The notes below the pieces were generated by a model that had not been told where the DNA came from, did no database searches, and saw only the letters and a list, made by a program, of their open reading frames with translations. The position numbers were made by a program, and so were the translations under genes. Source: Pseudodesulfovibrio profundus (GTDB lineage Bacteria; Desulfobacterota; Desulfovibrionia; Desulfovibrionales; Desulfovibrionaceae). From it: a DNA stretch of 64,000 nt. Below are positions 16,754-24,405 of the stretch, piece after piece. Position 1 is the first letter of the stretch, and each line of letters begins with the position of its first letter. The DNA lies in contig NZ_LT907975.1 of the NCBI RefSeq assembly GCF_900217235.1, positions 2,827,001 through 2,891,000 of the forward strand. The letters are read 5' to 3'.

Positions 16754-18097
16754 CAGTGTTGTCCGGTTAAGCGACATAGCTCAGTAGCCTGTAATCGTTG
16801 TTGATGTTGTCATGGAAGGCGTCGGGTGGTTTGAAGATGTCCTCCATTTCTCGCCGATCGAAGAGGTTGACCTGGAGCAACTGGAACATCTCCTGGAGGC
16901 TGAAGGCAACGCTGGACTTGAACTTAAGCCAAGCCAGCATGAGATAGGCGATCATGGCCACGTAGATCTGGCTTAGAACGGCGTTCTCCGAGGTGCCGAC
17001 AAAGGATTTGAGGCGAAGATTTTGCTTGATGAGCCGGAAGAATGTCTCGATCTGCCAGCGTTCCTTGTAGATGTCGGCGATGGTCTTGGCCGAGAGGTTT
17101 AAGTGATTGGTCAGGAATTCGTAGAACTTGCCGGTTTCTGGATCCCTGTAGCCAACCCGCCGAAGGTGCAGTTCCTTGTCTTGGCTGAAGACGACAATCA
17201 CATGGTCGGAAGTGACGCCAGTGCTTTTCCGAACCGGGTTTCTTTTGAGAACTTTGTACACGGCGTTGGTCTTGAGCCTGGTGACGAAGAACAGCCCCGA
17301 GGCGCTGAGGGTCCGAAACCAGGAATAGTTGATGTATGCTTTGTCGAAGACGGCGATGGACCCCTTGGGGAGCCTGAGCATCTTGACCATCTTGGAGTCA
17401 TGAAGTCGGGCATTGGTGACACGGACAAAGGCAGGCAGGTATCCGTCGTGATCGAGGACTGTATGGATTTTGAGGCCACCCCTTTTAGCCCGATAGGATG
17501 CCCATGGAAAGGCGGACAGGCAGAGCTTGATGACCGAGGAATCGAAGCTGTAGAGTTTGGCTTTGAAGCGGAACTTATGCCCAGGAGCCACGGACGAGCA
17601 ACGCTGGTAGAGCTTGCCGAAAATCGCCTGAAAGAACTCCGCTGGCCGCTTGGAGTTGGCATCGGCAAAGGTCGAGCGTGCCACGCTGCGCAGCCCCAGA
17701 TGATACATTTGCCTGATGTTGGCACCCAGGCTGCGGATGCCGTCACGCATGCTTTGGCGACCTGCAAGGTGGATGAAGAGCAGGCATGCGAACTGGTTCC
17801 ACCGGGAAAAACTCCGGAACGCCCTGCCGGTACTGTACTTTTTGGCCAGGGCTTCGAATTCAGTCCGAGGGATCAGGGATAGCACTTGATGAAAGATTGT
17901 GTTAGCATGAGCCATGTCCGAAATCTCCTTTTTGTGCAGTGAGTTAGACATCCTCTGCATATCACAAAAAGAGGAGAATTCGGACATTTTTCTTTTTGAA
18001 GGGCTGTCAAACATGTCCATCAAATAACCTTCGCCTAGGAAGTGAATGCTCATGCCGAAATCCTGGGATACCAACGGTTCTTAACCGGACAGCAATG
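16754..18097 (-). mobile_element. IS4-family insertion sequence, about 1.34 kb
   Basis: The left end CAGTGTTGTCCGGTTAAG (16754-16771) pairs with the right end, which reads inward CATTGCTGTCCGGTTAAG (18080-18097), an 18-bp terminal repeat with two mismatches; the inner 12 bases are perfect. The element is flanked by the direct repeat described at 16740 and 18093. It carries one full-length transposase gene. Joining the flanks rebuilds an uninterrupted intergenic region between the hybrid kinase and the receiver gene, so the insertion is recent enough to keep perfect repeats. Confidence 0.9.
16767..17915 (-). CDS. IS4-family transposase (ISPepr1-like)
   Basis: DDE transposase of 382 residues from ATG 17915, which has AGGAG about nine bases upstream; the open frame runs on to 18074 through the terminal repeat. 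It opens with HANTIFHQVLSLIPRTEFEA, the DUF4372-type N-terminus of this group. The catalytic core has the first Asp in LYSFDSSVIKLCLSAFPWA, the second in SIAVFDKAYINYSWF, and the YxxRWQIE signature (IYKERWQIETFFRLIKQNLRL) with the catalytic Glu. No frameshift or internal stop is seen, so it appears intact and potentially active. Confidence 0.93.
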   Translation of the reverse strand: MAHANTIFHQVLSLIPRTEFEALAKKYSTGRAFRSFSRWNQFACLLFIHLAGRQSMRDGIRSLGANIRQMYHLGLRSVARSTFADANSKRPAEFFQAIFGKLYQRCSSVAPGHKFRFKAKLYSFDSSVIKLCLSAFPWASYRAKRGGLKIHTVLDHDGYLPAFVRVTNARLHDSKMVKMLRLPKGSIAVFDKAYINYSWFRTLSASGLFFVTRLKTNAVYKVLKRNPVRKSTGVTSDHVIVVFSQDKELHLRRVGYRDPETGKFYEFLTNHLNLSAKTIADIYKERWQIETFFRLIKQNLRLKSFVGTSENAVLSQIYVAMIAYLMLAWLKFKSSVAFSLQEMFQLLQVNLFDRREMEDIFKPPDAFHDNINNDYRLLSYVA

Positions 18098-18106
18098 AAA
18101 ATACGT
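18093..18106 (+). repeat. Direct repeat at right edge of the IS4-type element (target duplication)
   Basis: CAATGAAAATACGT, identical to 16740-16753. See the left copy for the uncertainty about where the element ends and the duplication begins. Confidence 0.8.
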
Positions 18107-18220
18107 ATAATCGGGTTGTCGCGAAAGCGCAGATGGCCTATGGTTACTTGAAGCGATCGTTTTGATCGTCAGTCAGGGGTCAGTAACTATTGTGTTTTTG
18201 GTTTGTTGAAGGATACAGCG

Positions 18221-18601
18221 ATGCCCAAGAAAATCCTCATAGTCGATGATGAAGTTCATATCAAAATGTTGCTTGAGCAGACGCTCGAAGAGCTGGAAGA
18301 CGAATATGATGTGGAACTCTTCACGGCCTCAGATGGTGAGGAAGGGCTTGAATTCATTAGAAGTGAGCGGCCGGACCTGGTTTTTCTCGACATCATGATG
18401 CCCAAAATGAATGGGTATGAGGTGTGTCGGGAAGTAATGGATGATCCTGAATTCAATGAGATTAAGATCATCCTGCTGACCGCCAAGGGACAGGAAGTCG
18501 ATCGCAAGCAGGGGCTGGAACCTGGCGCCAAAATGTACATGACCAAACCGTTTGACCCTGATGAGATTCTTAAGGTCTCCAAAGATTTGCTTGAGCTGTA
18601 A
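18221..18601 (+). CDS. Single-domain response regulator (receiver)
   Basis: 126-residue stand-alone receiver. ATG 18221 is chosen over an upstream TTG because GAAGGAT lies ahead of it. It has the acidic pair in KILIVDDEVH, the phosphorylated Asp in LVFLDIMMPKMNGYE, the conserved Thr in ILLTAKGQ and Lys in YMTKPFDPDEI. There is no output domain, so it acts by protein contact, for example on the HD-GYP protein encoded 17 bases downstream or as an intermediate in a relay from the hybrid kinase that preceded it before the IS inserted. Confidence 0.92.
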   Translation: MPKKILIVDDEVHIKMLLEQTLEELEDEYDVELFTASDGEEGLEFIRSERPDLVFLDIMMPKMNGYEVCREVMDDPEFNEIKIILLTAKGQEVDRKQGLEPGAKMYMTKPFDPDEILKVSKDLLEL

Positions 18602-18618
18602 TTCATTTTTTTTCTTTC

Positions 18619-20366
18619 ATGACGCCGTTTAAGAGATTCATTCGTCCTGGAGTGCTCAGGAATATCCTGCGCAAAGCCTATGACCTCACTGGTGGGCAAT
18701 GTGCTTACGCCATTGAGTTTGAGGGCGAAGTGCTGCTGCACTCTGGCGAAGAAAACGGTGGTAGCTTTATCGCTGATTCAACCAATTGTATTAGCAAAGC
18801 ACTCAATTTCAATGACATTCATTCAGGGCAGTTGCGCATGTACATGCCTGAAGATTGTTCTGACGACTTGCGCGAACACTATGTGCGAGCTTTTGAGTTT
18901 GCTGCTTTTTCCATTCAGGAACTTATCGACATGGAGCGTGCCAGGCGGTGTATAGCCGATGAAGCGCTGGCCAAATACAGGGAACTGGCTGTCTTCCATC
19001 GTTCGGTTCCTTCCATCAATACATCGTTGCGTCTGCGCGATGTTGTGGGGGCGCTCATCAATGAGTGTCGTCGAGAAAATTACCCCGGCGAGTTGGGAAT
19101 GGTTTTCCTTTCCGAGCCGGGGACAAACCACTTCAGACTGGCGGTCCAGTTCGGGTTCCATTTTGGGAGCAATCCCCAAGCCATGGTCGAGAGTCGGCTC
19201 TTTCTTGATGTCGTCAAAGACGGGCATGGCGAAATAATCAATGACCTGAGCAAGGACAGTCGCTGGGGCAATCAGATTCCCGGCATCGGTTCCATGGCCA
19301 TTATCCCCATTGTTTCCCCCAATCGGGTGGAAGGGATGCTTGTGCTGGGGTCCGAAAACAAGGGCCTTTTTGAAGCGGCTCACCGCAAGAGTCTGAGCAC
19401 GTTGGCTTCCGTGGCCGGTATTTCCGTTTCCAACGCGTTCAATTTCGAAGGCATCCAGACTCTGATGAATGCGATTCTTCAGGCTCTGGCAGAGGCCATC
19501 GATTCCAGGGATCCATACACCGCAGGTCACTCCGAGCGGGTTGCTCATCTTGCCGTGGCCTTTGCGTACATGCTGGGTGAGTCTCCTGCATTCCCGAATC
19601 TGCGGTTAACGACCTTGACCTTCGTGAGTTGTATTATTCAGGCATTCTGCACGACGTCGGCAAGATCGGCATCAAGGAAGACGTGTTGACCAAGAAAACA
19701 CGACTTCCCAAGCGTCGCCTGGACGTACTGCGTGCGCGTTTTCAATTGCACGCCCAGGTAATGGATTTTGATTGGCATGATGCCTATGAAACCATACAAG
19801 CTGTCAATTCGAGCATGACTCCTTCAACTGAAGAGTTGGAAAAAGTAAAAAAGATCAGCCAGATTCGCTGGCAGCTCGGTGATGACAGACCGCCCCTTCT
19901 CTATGATGACGAGTTGGAGGCGCTGATGCTCGAATATGGTAATCTGACATCTGAAGAACGGGATGAGATTGAACGTCACCCCGCAGAGAGCGAGCGGATT
20001 CTCCAGCACATTCCACTTCAGGAAGGATACGACAATCTACTGACGATCATTCGTCAGCATCACGAACGGATGGACGGTTCCGGGTACCCGGATGGTCTGC
20101 TGGGCACCGAGCTTTTGCTGCAAAGCCGATTGATGGCTATTGTGGATATCTACGACGCCATCACGCAGGAGCGGCATTACAAACCGGCACGAACCCGAAG
20201 TGAGGCATTGAAAATCCTTTCAAAGGAGCGGGATCGCGGTAAATTGGACAGCGATCTGGTCGACTTCTTCCTGACCAATGTCGACACCATTGAAATGCTC
20301 TCGGAACGGGTCAGGTCCACTCGTGTCACCCATCTCTCGGAAATCGGCAATCTCTCAACTCTCTAG
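18619..20366 (+). pseudogene. GAF / HD-GYP phosphodiesterase gene split by a -1 frameshift
   Basis: Two overlapping frames together make one protein. Frame one (18619-19689) has an N-terminal domain, a GAF domain (about residues 135-290) and the first HD-GYP helix with DSRDPYTAGHSERVAHLAVAF. Frame two (open from about 19588 to 20366) continues with SGILHDVGKIGIKEDVL, holding the HD pair at 19650-19655, and HHERMDGSGYP. The HD helix would be read only after losing one register, most simply explained by loss of one C in the CCC run near 19593-19595. Downstream residues are well preserved, so the event is recent, programmed or a sequence error. Between the HD pair and HHE there are about 75 more residues than in ordinary HD-GYP domains. 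No clear ribosome site; translation is probably coupled to the receiver gene. Confidence 0.8.
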
Positions 20367-20376
20367 CAAAATCTCG

Positions 20377-21966
20377 CTAGGTCTGTTCTCGAATAATCTC
20401 GCCCAGGTGGGTAAAGGAAATCTGTCCGTGGGACAGGATGGTGTTGCAGAACTGCGGCAGCATCTGCTTGGACATGCGACGCAGGGACCGGATTTCATGC
20501 AGGCCGAGTACCGGCATGACGCGGTTGCCCGGTTCCAGTCGAATGCTGCGGACGCGAGCCAGGCTCTCCTCTTTGGAGCATCCTGAATCCATCAATATGT
20601 TCAGGCATTTGTCCTGATCAAGATTGCCCACGGCAAGTCCGGCATCGATCATTGCCAGCGCAGCTCGAATACGGCCGCGTTGGTGAAGTACCAGCCGATC
20701 CAGCGGCTTCTCCAGGTAGCCCAGTTCTTCGAGCATGTCTTCGGCAAAGGATGACCATCCTTCCATGAACAGGGGATTGGTGATCTGTGCCAGTGGAGAA
20801 TTCTTGATACCACGGCGTTGGGTATCGAGCAGGTGTCGGCCGGGATAGGACTGGCGAGCAGCCATAAACAGGTATTCGCGTCGAATGCGACCAAGGCGAG
20901 TTGGGTCGTCCCGGAAGCCTCGTCCGGAGAAGAGTTGCGGACTCACGAAACAGTGAGAGGGAATGTCGCTTTGAAGGGCCGGATCGTAATGGATCGGGCG
21001 TAAGGTAGCCGCAAGGTACTGCGGCAGTTGGGCGATACGTAACGAACTGTCTTCAAGGATGGGAGCCAGCGGGCTTTCAAAAATGAAATTGCGCAGACGG
21101 TGCACCTCTCGAACAATACAGTCGATGGCGTCTTCACCTTCTCGGGCAGGCCCGGCATATCCTTCCAGCGCGGTAGCCCATGGAGTGCCTATCTCGGATT
21201 CGAGAAAACGGATGGACTCCACTCTGCGCTCATATTCAGCCTCGGCAATGGTGAAAATCTCATCCGGCGTTTTCTGCGTCCCCAGTACGGAGCGCAGCAT
21301 GACCTCAAAAGCCGGTCCTTCCCGTTCCGGAATTTCATTGCACATGGACAGCAGACGATCATAATCCCGGAGAGCAATGGAACAGGCTGCAATATACCGT
21401 GGCGCCTTGCCAGCCTTACCCAAATCGCTTTCGTTCAATGCGGAAACATATCGGGCGCAATCCCTGATCATTGTCTGGGCACGGCCGCGAGCAGTGGGCG
21501 TAACCGCTTCGATATTGTTTTCGGCTTCCGCCAAAAGGGCAGGAATTGCCTTGAGCCGTTTCAGGAATCGTTTTTCTCGCACCCGGTCACTTTTGGCAGG
21601 CATGTTCATGGCCTGATCAAGACCGGTAAAGGCGATGCGTAAATAGAAGTCTGGCGAAGTTTCCCAGGTACGGATGATCTCCAGCTCGGCAATGGCGGCT
21701 GATGCGCACATGGCAAGGGCATGGGCGGTGGCCCTGTTGGCTACGGCACCGCCTTTGATCTCCATGGTCTCGAAATCACTGCGAAACTTTTTGAGTTTGA
21801 CGAGATGCTTGGCAATGGCCTTGGCATTGACTTCATCGTATCTGTCCAGCCAGTTGGCGGCGTCTGCCACAGGCGGCATCAGGGGGAACGCCCCTGACGA
21901 ACACATTACTGGATAATATTTGCCGATATAGGCGAAAAATCTGTCAGCGGTTTCGAATTTGAACAT
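20377..21966 (-). CDS. DUF885-like protein with degenerate metal site
   Basis: 529-residue, mostly helical soluble protein without a signal peptide. The C-terminal half resembles DUF885: SYPGRHLLDTQRRG followed about 20 residues later by PLFMEGWSSFAEDMLEELGY. Active-type family members read HEAxPGHHxQ and (E)EGWALYxE; here HE is replaced by arginine-glutamine and the middle His by Arg, so the zinc site looks lost while the fold signature stays. It follows cheV by six bases with no ribosome site of its own, implying coupled translation and a possible role with that chemotaxis adaptor. Family assignment is by motif recall and is moderately sure. Confidence 0.65.
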   Translation of the reverse strand: MFKFETADRFFAYIGKYYPVMCSSGAFPLMPPVADAANWLDRYDEVNAKAIAKHLVKLKKFRSDFETMEIKGGAVANRATAHALAMCASAAIAELEIIRTWETSPDFYLRIAFTGLDQAMNMPAKSDRVREKRFLKRLKAIPALLAEAENNIEAVTPTARGRAQTMIRDCARYVSALNESDLGKAGKAPRYIAACSIALRDYDRLLSMCNEIPEREGPAFEVMLRSVLGTQKTPDEIFTIAEAEYERRVESIRFLESEIGTPWATALEGYAGPAREGEDAIDCIVREVHRLRNFIFESPLAPILEDSSLRIAQLPQYLAATLRPIHYDPALQSDIPSHCFVSPQLFSGRGFRDDPTRLGRIRREYLFMAARQSYPGRHLLDTQRRGIKNSPLAQITNPLFMEGWSSFAEDMLEELGYLEKPLDRLVLHQRGRIRAALAMIDAGLAVGNLDQDKCLNILMDSGCSKEESLARVRSIRLEPGNRVMPVLGLHEIRSLRRMSKQMLPQFCNTILSHGQISFTHLGEIIREQT

Positions 21967-21972
21967 GCGTTT

Positions 21973-22935
21973 TTAGGCACCAGAACCCGTGGGGTGCTGA
22001 ATGAGTTTGTACACTTTGCTCACCAGTTCATTGAGTTCCGCTTTGGAAACCTGATCGTCGGCGCCTACGGCAATACCCTTGTGATGGAGTGTTTCAGTGA
22101 TGATTGAGGAACAGAGGACAATTGGAACACCGTGGAAAAAGGGGTCCTCCTTGATCTGGCGGGTCAGGGTGTGACCGTCCATGATCGGCATTTCAATGTC
22201 GGAGACAACGACATCCACGTAGTCCTGTATGGGAAGATCCGCTTCCAGAGCCTGCTTCTTACAGCGGTTGAGATAGTGCAACGCCAACTCGCCGTTTTCA
22301 ACTGAGTGAACATGTATCCCGGCCTTTTGGAGAATGGAGACAATCATCTTGCGGGCCATGGTGGAGTCATCCGCAACCAGAGCCTTGATGCGACGTTGCT
22401 CTATTTCCTGCTTCACGCTTTCAGCCGGTTCCTCAATCGGTGCCTGATCGGGATTGAGGGCTGCGGTGATCTTTTCCATATCCAGAATGAAAATGATTCT
22501 GTTGGATATCTTGACCACGCCGGTGATGGAATTGACTGTCAGGGAGGAAACATACCCAGTGGGCGCTTCCACTTCTTTCCAGTTGATGCGATGGATTCGG
22601 GTGACGCCAGACACGAGAAATGCGGTTTTCGTCCGGTTGAATTCCGTGACGATGATTTTGGGCGCCTCTTTCTCGACCCGCTTTTTGTTGAGCCATCCGG
22701 CCAGATCGATCAGGGGGATGATTTCGTCGCGCAGATTGAAGGCACCAAGGACTGCCGGATGCGAAACCTCAGGCATGTCAGTGAGTTCTGGCATCTGCAG
22801 GATTTCAAGGACTTTGGCGACATTGATGCCGTAAAACCCTCGATACGTATCCTTTCCCCGGTCTTCGTCCAAGTAGAATTCGACGATTTCCAGTTCATTG
22901 GTTCCGGATTCGAGTAGAATATTGGTTTCGGGCAT
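21973..22935 (-). CDS. cheV: Chemotaxis adaptor CheV (CheW domain plus receiver)
   Basis: Couples chemoreceptors to the CheA kinase and has its own phosphorylation control. Residues 1-165 are a CheW-like domain (ELEIVEFYL, YGINVAKVLEIL, LPELTDMP-type segment, FNLRDEIIPLIDLAGWL). Residues 187-315 are a receiver with KALVADDSTMARKM, the phospho-Asp in VVVSDIEMPIMDGH and Lys in DDQVSKAEL; the usual Lys-Pro is Lys-Ala. Length (320) is standard. The ribosome site GGAGA lies nine bases before the ATG, and a likely promoter is at 22991-23018. No other che genes are in the window apart from the chemoreceptor at 51174. Confidence 0.92.
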   Translation of the reverse strand: MPETNILLESGTNELEIVEFYLDEDRGKDTYRGFYGINVAKVLEILQMPELTDMPEVSHPAVLGAFNLRDEIIPLIDLAGWLNKKRVEKEAPKIIVTEFNRTKTAFLVSGVTRIHRINWKEVEAPTGYVSSLTVNSITGVVKISNRIIFILDMEKITAALNPDQAPIEEPAESVKQEIEQRRIKALVADDSTMARKMIVSILQKAGIHVHSVENGELALHYLNRCKKQALEADLPIQDYVDVVVSDIEMPIMDGHTLTRQIKEDPFFHGVPIVLCSSIITETLHHKGIAVGADDQVSKAELNELVSKVYKLIQHPTGSGA

Positions 22936-22965
22936 GAAAGATGTCTCCGGTTCTGGTCTTTAAAT

Positions 22966-23036
22966 AAAGCGGCAGGTCTGAAACATAGCATATATACCAA
23001 GCTCTTCACTACTTGCAAGCCCGGTTGTGCCGCTTT
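22966..23036 (-). other. Long-range 9-bp stem in the cheV leader region
   Basis: AAAGCGGCA (22966-22974) is perfectly complementary to TGCCGCTTT (23028-23036), enclosing 53 bases that contain the probable cheV promoter. On the minus strand the second arm is followed by ATTTAAAG. It could work as a terminator for the upstream regulator gene with a long loop, or be chance. Confidence 0.35.
22991..23018 (-). promoter_or_regulatory. Candidate sigma-70-type promoter for cheV
   Basis: On the minus strand TTGCAA (23013-23018) is followed after 16 bases by TATATA (22991-22996), about 55 bases ahead of the cheV ATG. Match to the consensus is fair; no other good candidate is seen between the two genes. 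Confidence 0.45.
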
Positions 23037-23058
23037 CTCGATACTCCCGTTATAATCG

Positions 23059-24405
23059 TTACCCGTTCAGGTCATATTTTTTGATTTTGTAGTGAATGGC
23101 GCGTCGGCTGATTCCCAGAATGTCGGCCGCTTCCTTCTTGACGCCGCCGGTTTTCTCAAGGGCGCGTCGTATGGTTTCGCGTTCATTGTCTTCCAGCGAT
23201 AGCGAGTTGCCCGTTGCTGCTGGTGAATCCATCGGAACAGGGTCGATTTGCAGATCGTCCGCAGTGATGGTTCCATCAGCACAAAAGACCAGAGCACCTT
23301 GCAATGTGTGCTTGAGTTCCCGAATATTGCCGGGCCACTGGTGGTGGAGGAGCTTATCCATGGCTCCCTCCGTGATAGTGGCATTGTTTACCCCCTGTTC
23401 CTTGCCGAGTGTTGCAACGAAGCGCGTTGCCAGTTCCGGCAGGTCCTCCATGCGTTCCCGCAATGGCGGTATGGTAAGGGCCACGACCTTCAGCCGATAG
23501 TACAGGTCTTCGCGAAATTCTCCCTGCGCCACCTTCTCGACAAGATTGGCGTTGGTGGCGGCTACCACGCGACATTGCACCTGCCGTTCACGAGTCTCGC
23601 CGACCCGACGGATGGTGCCTTCCTGCAGAAAGCGAAGCAGGCGCGTCTGCATCTCGGGGGATATGTTGCCTATCTCATCCAGAAACAACGTTCCGCTATC
23701 TGCCGCTTCAATGAGGCCGGTCTTGTCTTTGACTGCATGGGTAAACGCCCCTTTGGCGTGTCCGAATAACTCGCTCTCAAGGAGAGTGGGCTGGGTTGAG
23801 CCGCAATCCACAACCACAAAAGGACCAGCCGCAAGGGGACTGTTGTCGTGTAGATATTTCGCAGCCAGCTCCTTGCCGGTGCCAGATTCGCCAAGCAGCA
23901 GAACGGAAACCGTTGCCTTGGATACACGCTCAAGCAGTTCCATGAAGCGCGCCATGGCCGGAGCTTTGCCGCCCCAAATGCCTTTGGGGGAAGCGGGCTG
24001 TTTGGCGACCGGTTCTGGTTCCGGCTTGGCTTCCTGTTCCATGATGGCCCGAATGCGTCGCACCAGTTCCTTACCCTCAAAGGGTTTAGTTAGGTAATCG
24101 GCGGCACCGGACTGGATGGAATCCACCGCATCTGGGATGGTCCCATGGGCTGTCAGCATGATGATCGGAATATGCGGCCAGTTGTTCAGCACTTCATTGA
24201 GCAGGCCGTATCCGCCCATGCCGGGCATTTTGACGTCCGACACAATACAGTCGACAGAGTGGTCGGCCAGTATTTCAAGGGCTGTTTCTGCGCTGTCGGC
24301 CAGAAGCGGATTGAGGCCGGATGCCAGAAGTCGGGCCTCGATAACCTGGAGTATGTTGTCATCGTCATCAACGACGAGAACCGTTGGAATATGCTTTGTG
24401 CTCAT
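23059..24405 (-). CDS. Sigma-54-dependent response regulator (NtrC family)
   Basis: 448-residue transcriptional activator. The receiver domain (1-120) has Asp57 in CIVSDVKMPGMGG and Lys108 in YLTKPFEG. The AAA+ domain has Walker A GESGTGKE (172-179), Walker B LFLDE (239-243) and the sigma-54-contact loop, which reads GAFTHA (218-223) where the classic form is GAFTGA. A Fis-type helix-turn-helix closes the protein (ETIRRALEKTGGVKKEAADILGISRRAIHYKI). Its ATG overlaps the stop of the kinase gene just upstream (TGATG), so the two form a cognate two-component pair. The linker around 125-145 is rich in Pro and Glu. Target genes are unknown. Confidence 0.95.
   Translation of the reverse strand: MSTKHIPTVLVVDDDDNILQVIEARLLASGLNPLLADSAETALEILADHSVDCIVSDVKMPGMGGYGLLNEVLNNWPHIPIIMLTAHGTIPDAVDSIQSGAADYLTKPFEGKELVRRIRAIMEQEAKPEPEPVAKQPASPKGIWGGKAPAMARFMELLERVSKATVSVLLLGESGTGKELAAKYLHDNSPLAAGPFVVVDCGSTQPTLLESELFGHAKGAFTHAVKDKTGLIEAADSGTLFLDEIGNISPEMQTRLLRFLQEGTIRRVGETRERQVQCRVVAATNANLVEKVAQGEFREDLYYRLKVVALTIPPLRERMEDLPELATRFVATLGKEQGVNNATITEGAMDKLLHHQWPGNIRELKHTLQGALVFCADGTITADDLQIDPVPMDSPAATGNSLSLEDNERETIRRALEKTGGVKKEAADILGISRRAIHYKIKKYDLNG

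Noticed and set aside
17103-17882. Plus-strand frame antisense to the IS4 transposase
   Set aside because: Only the minus-strand frame carries the DDE motifs and lies correctly between the terminal repeats.
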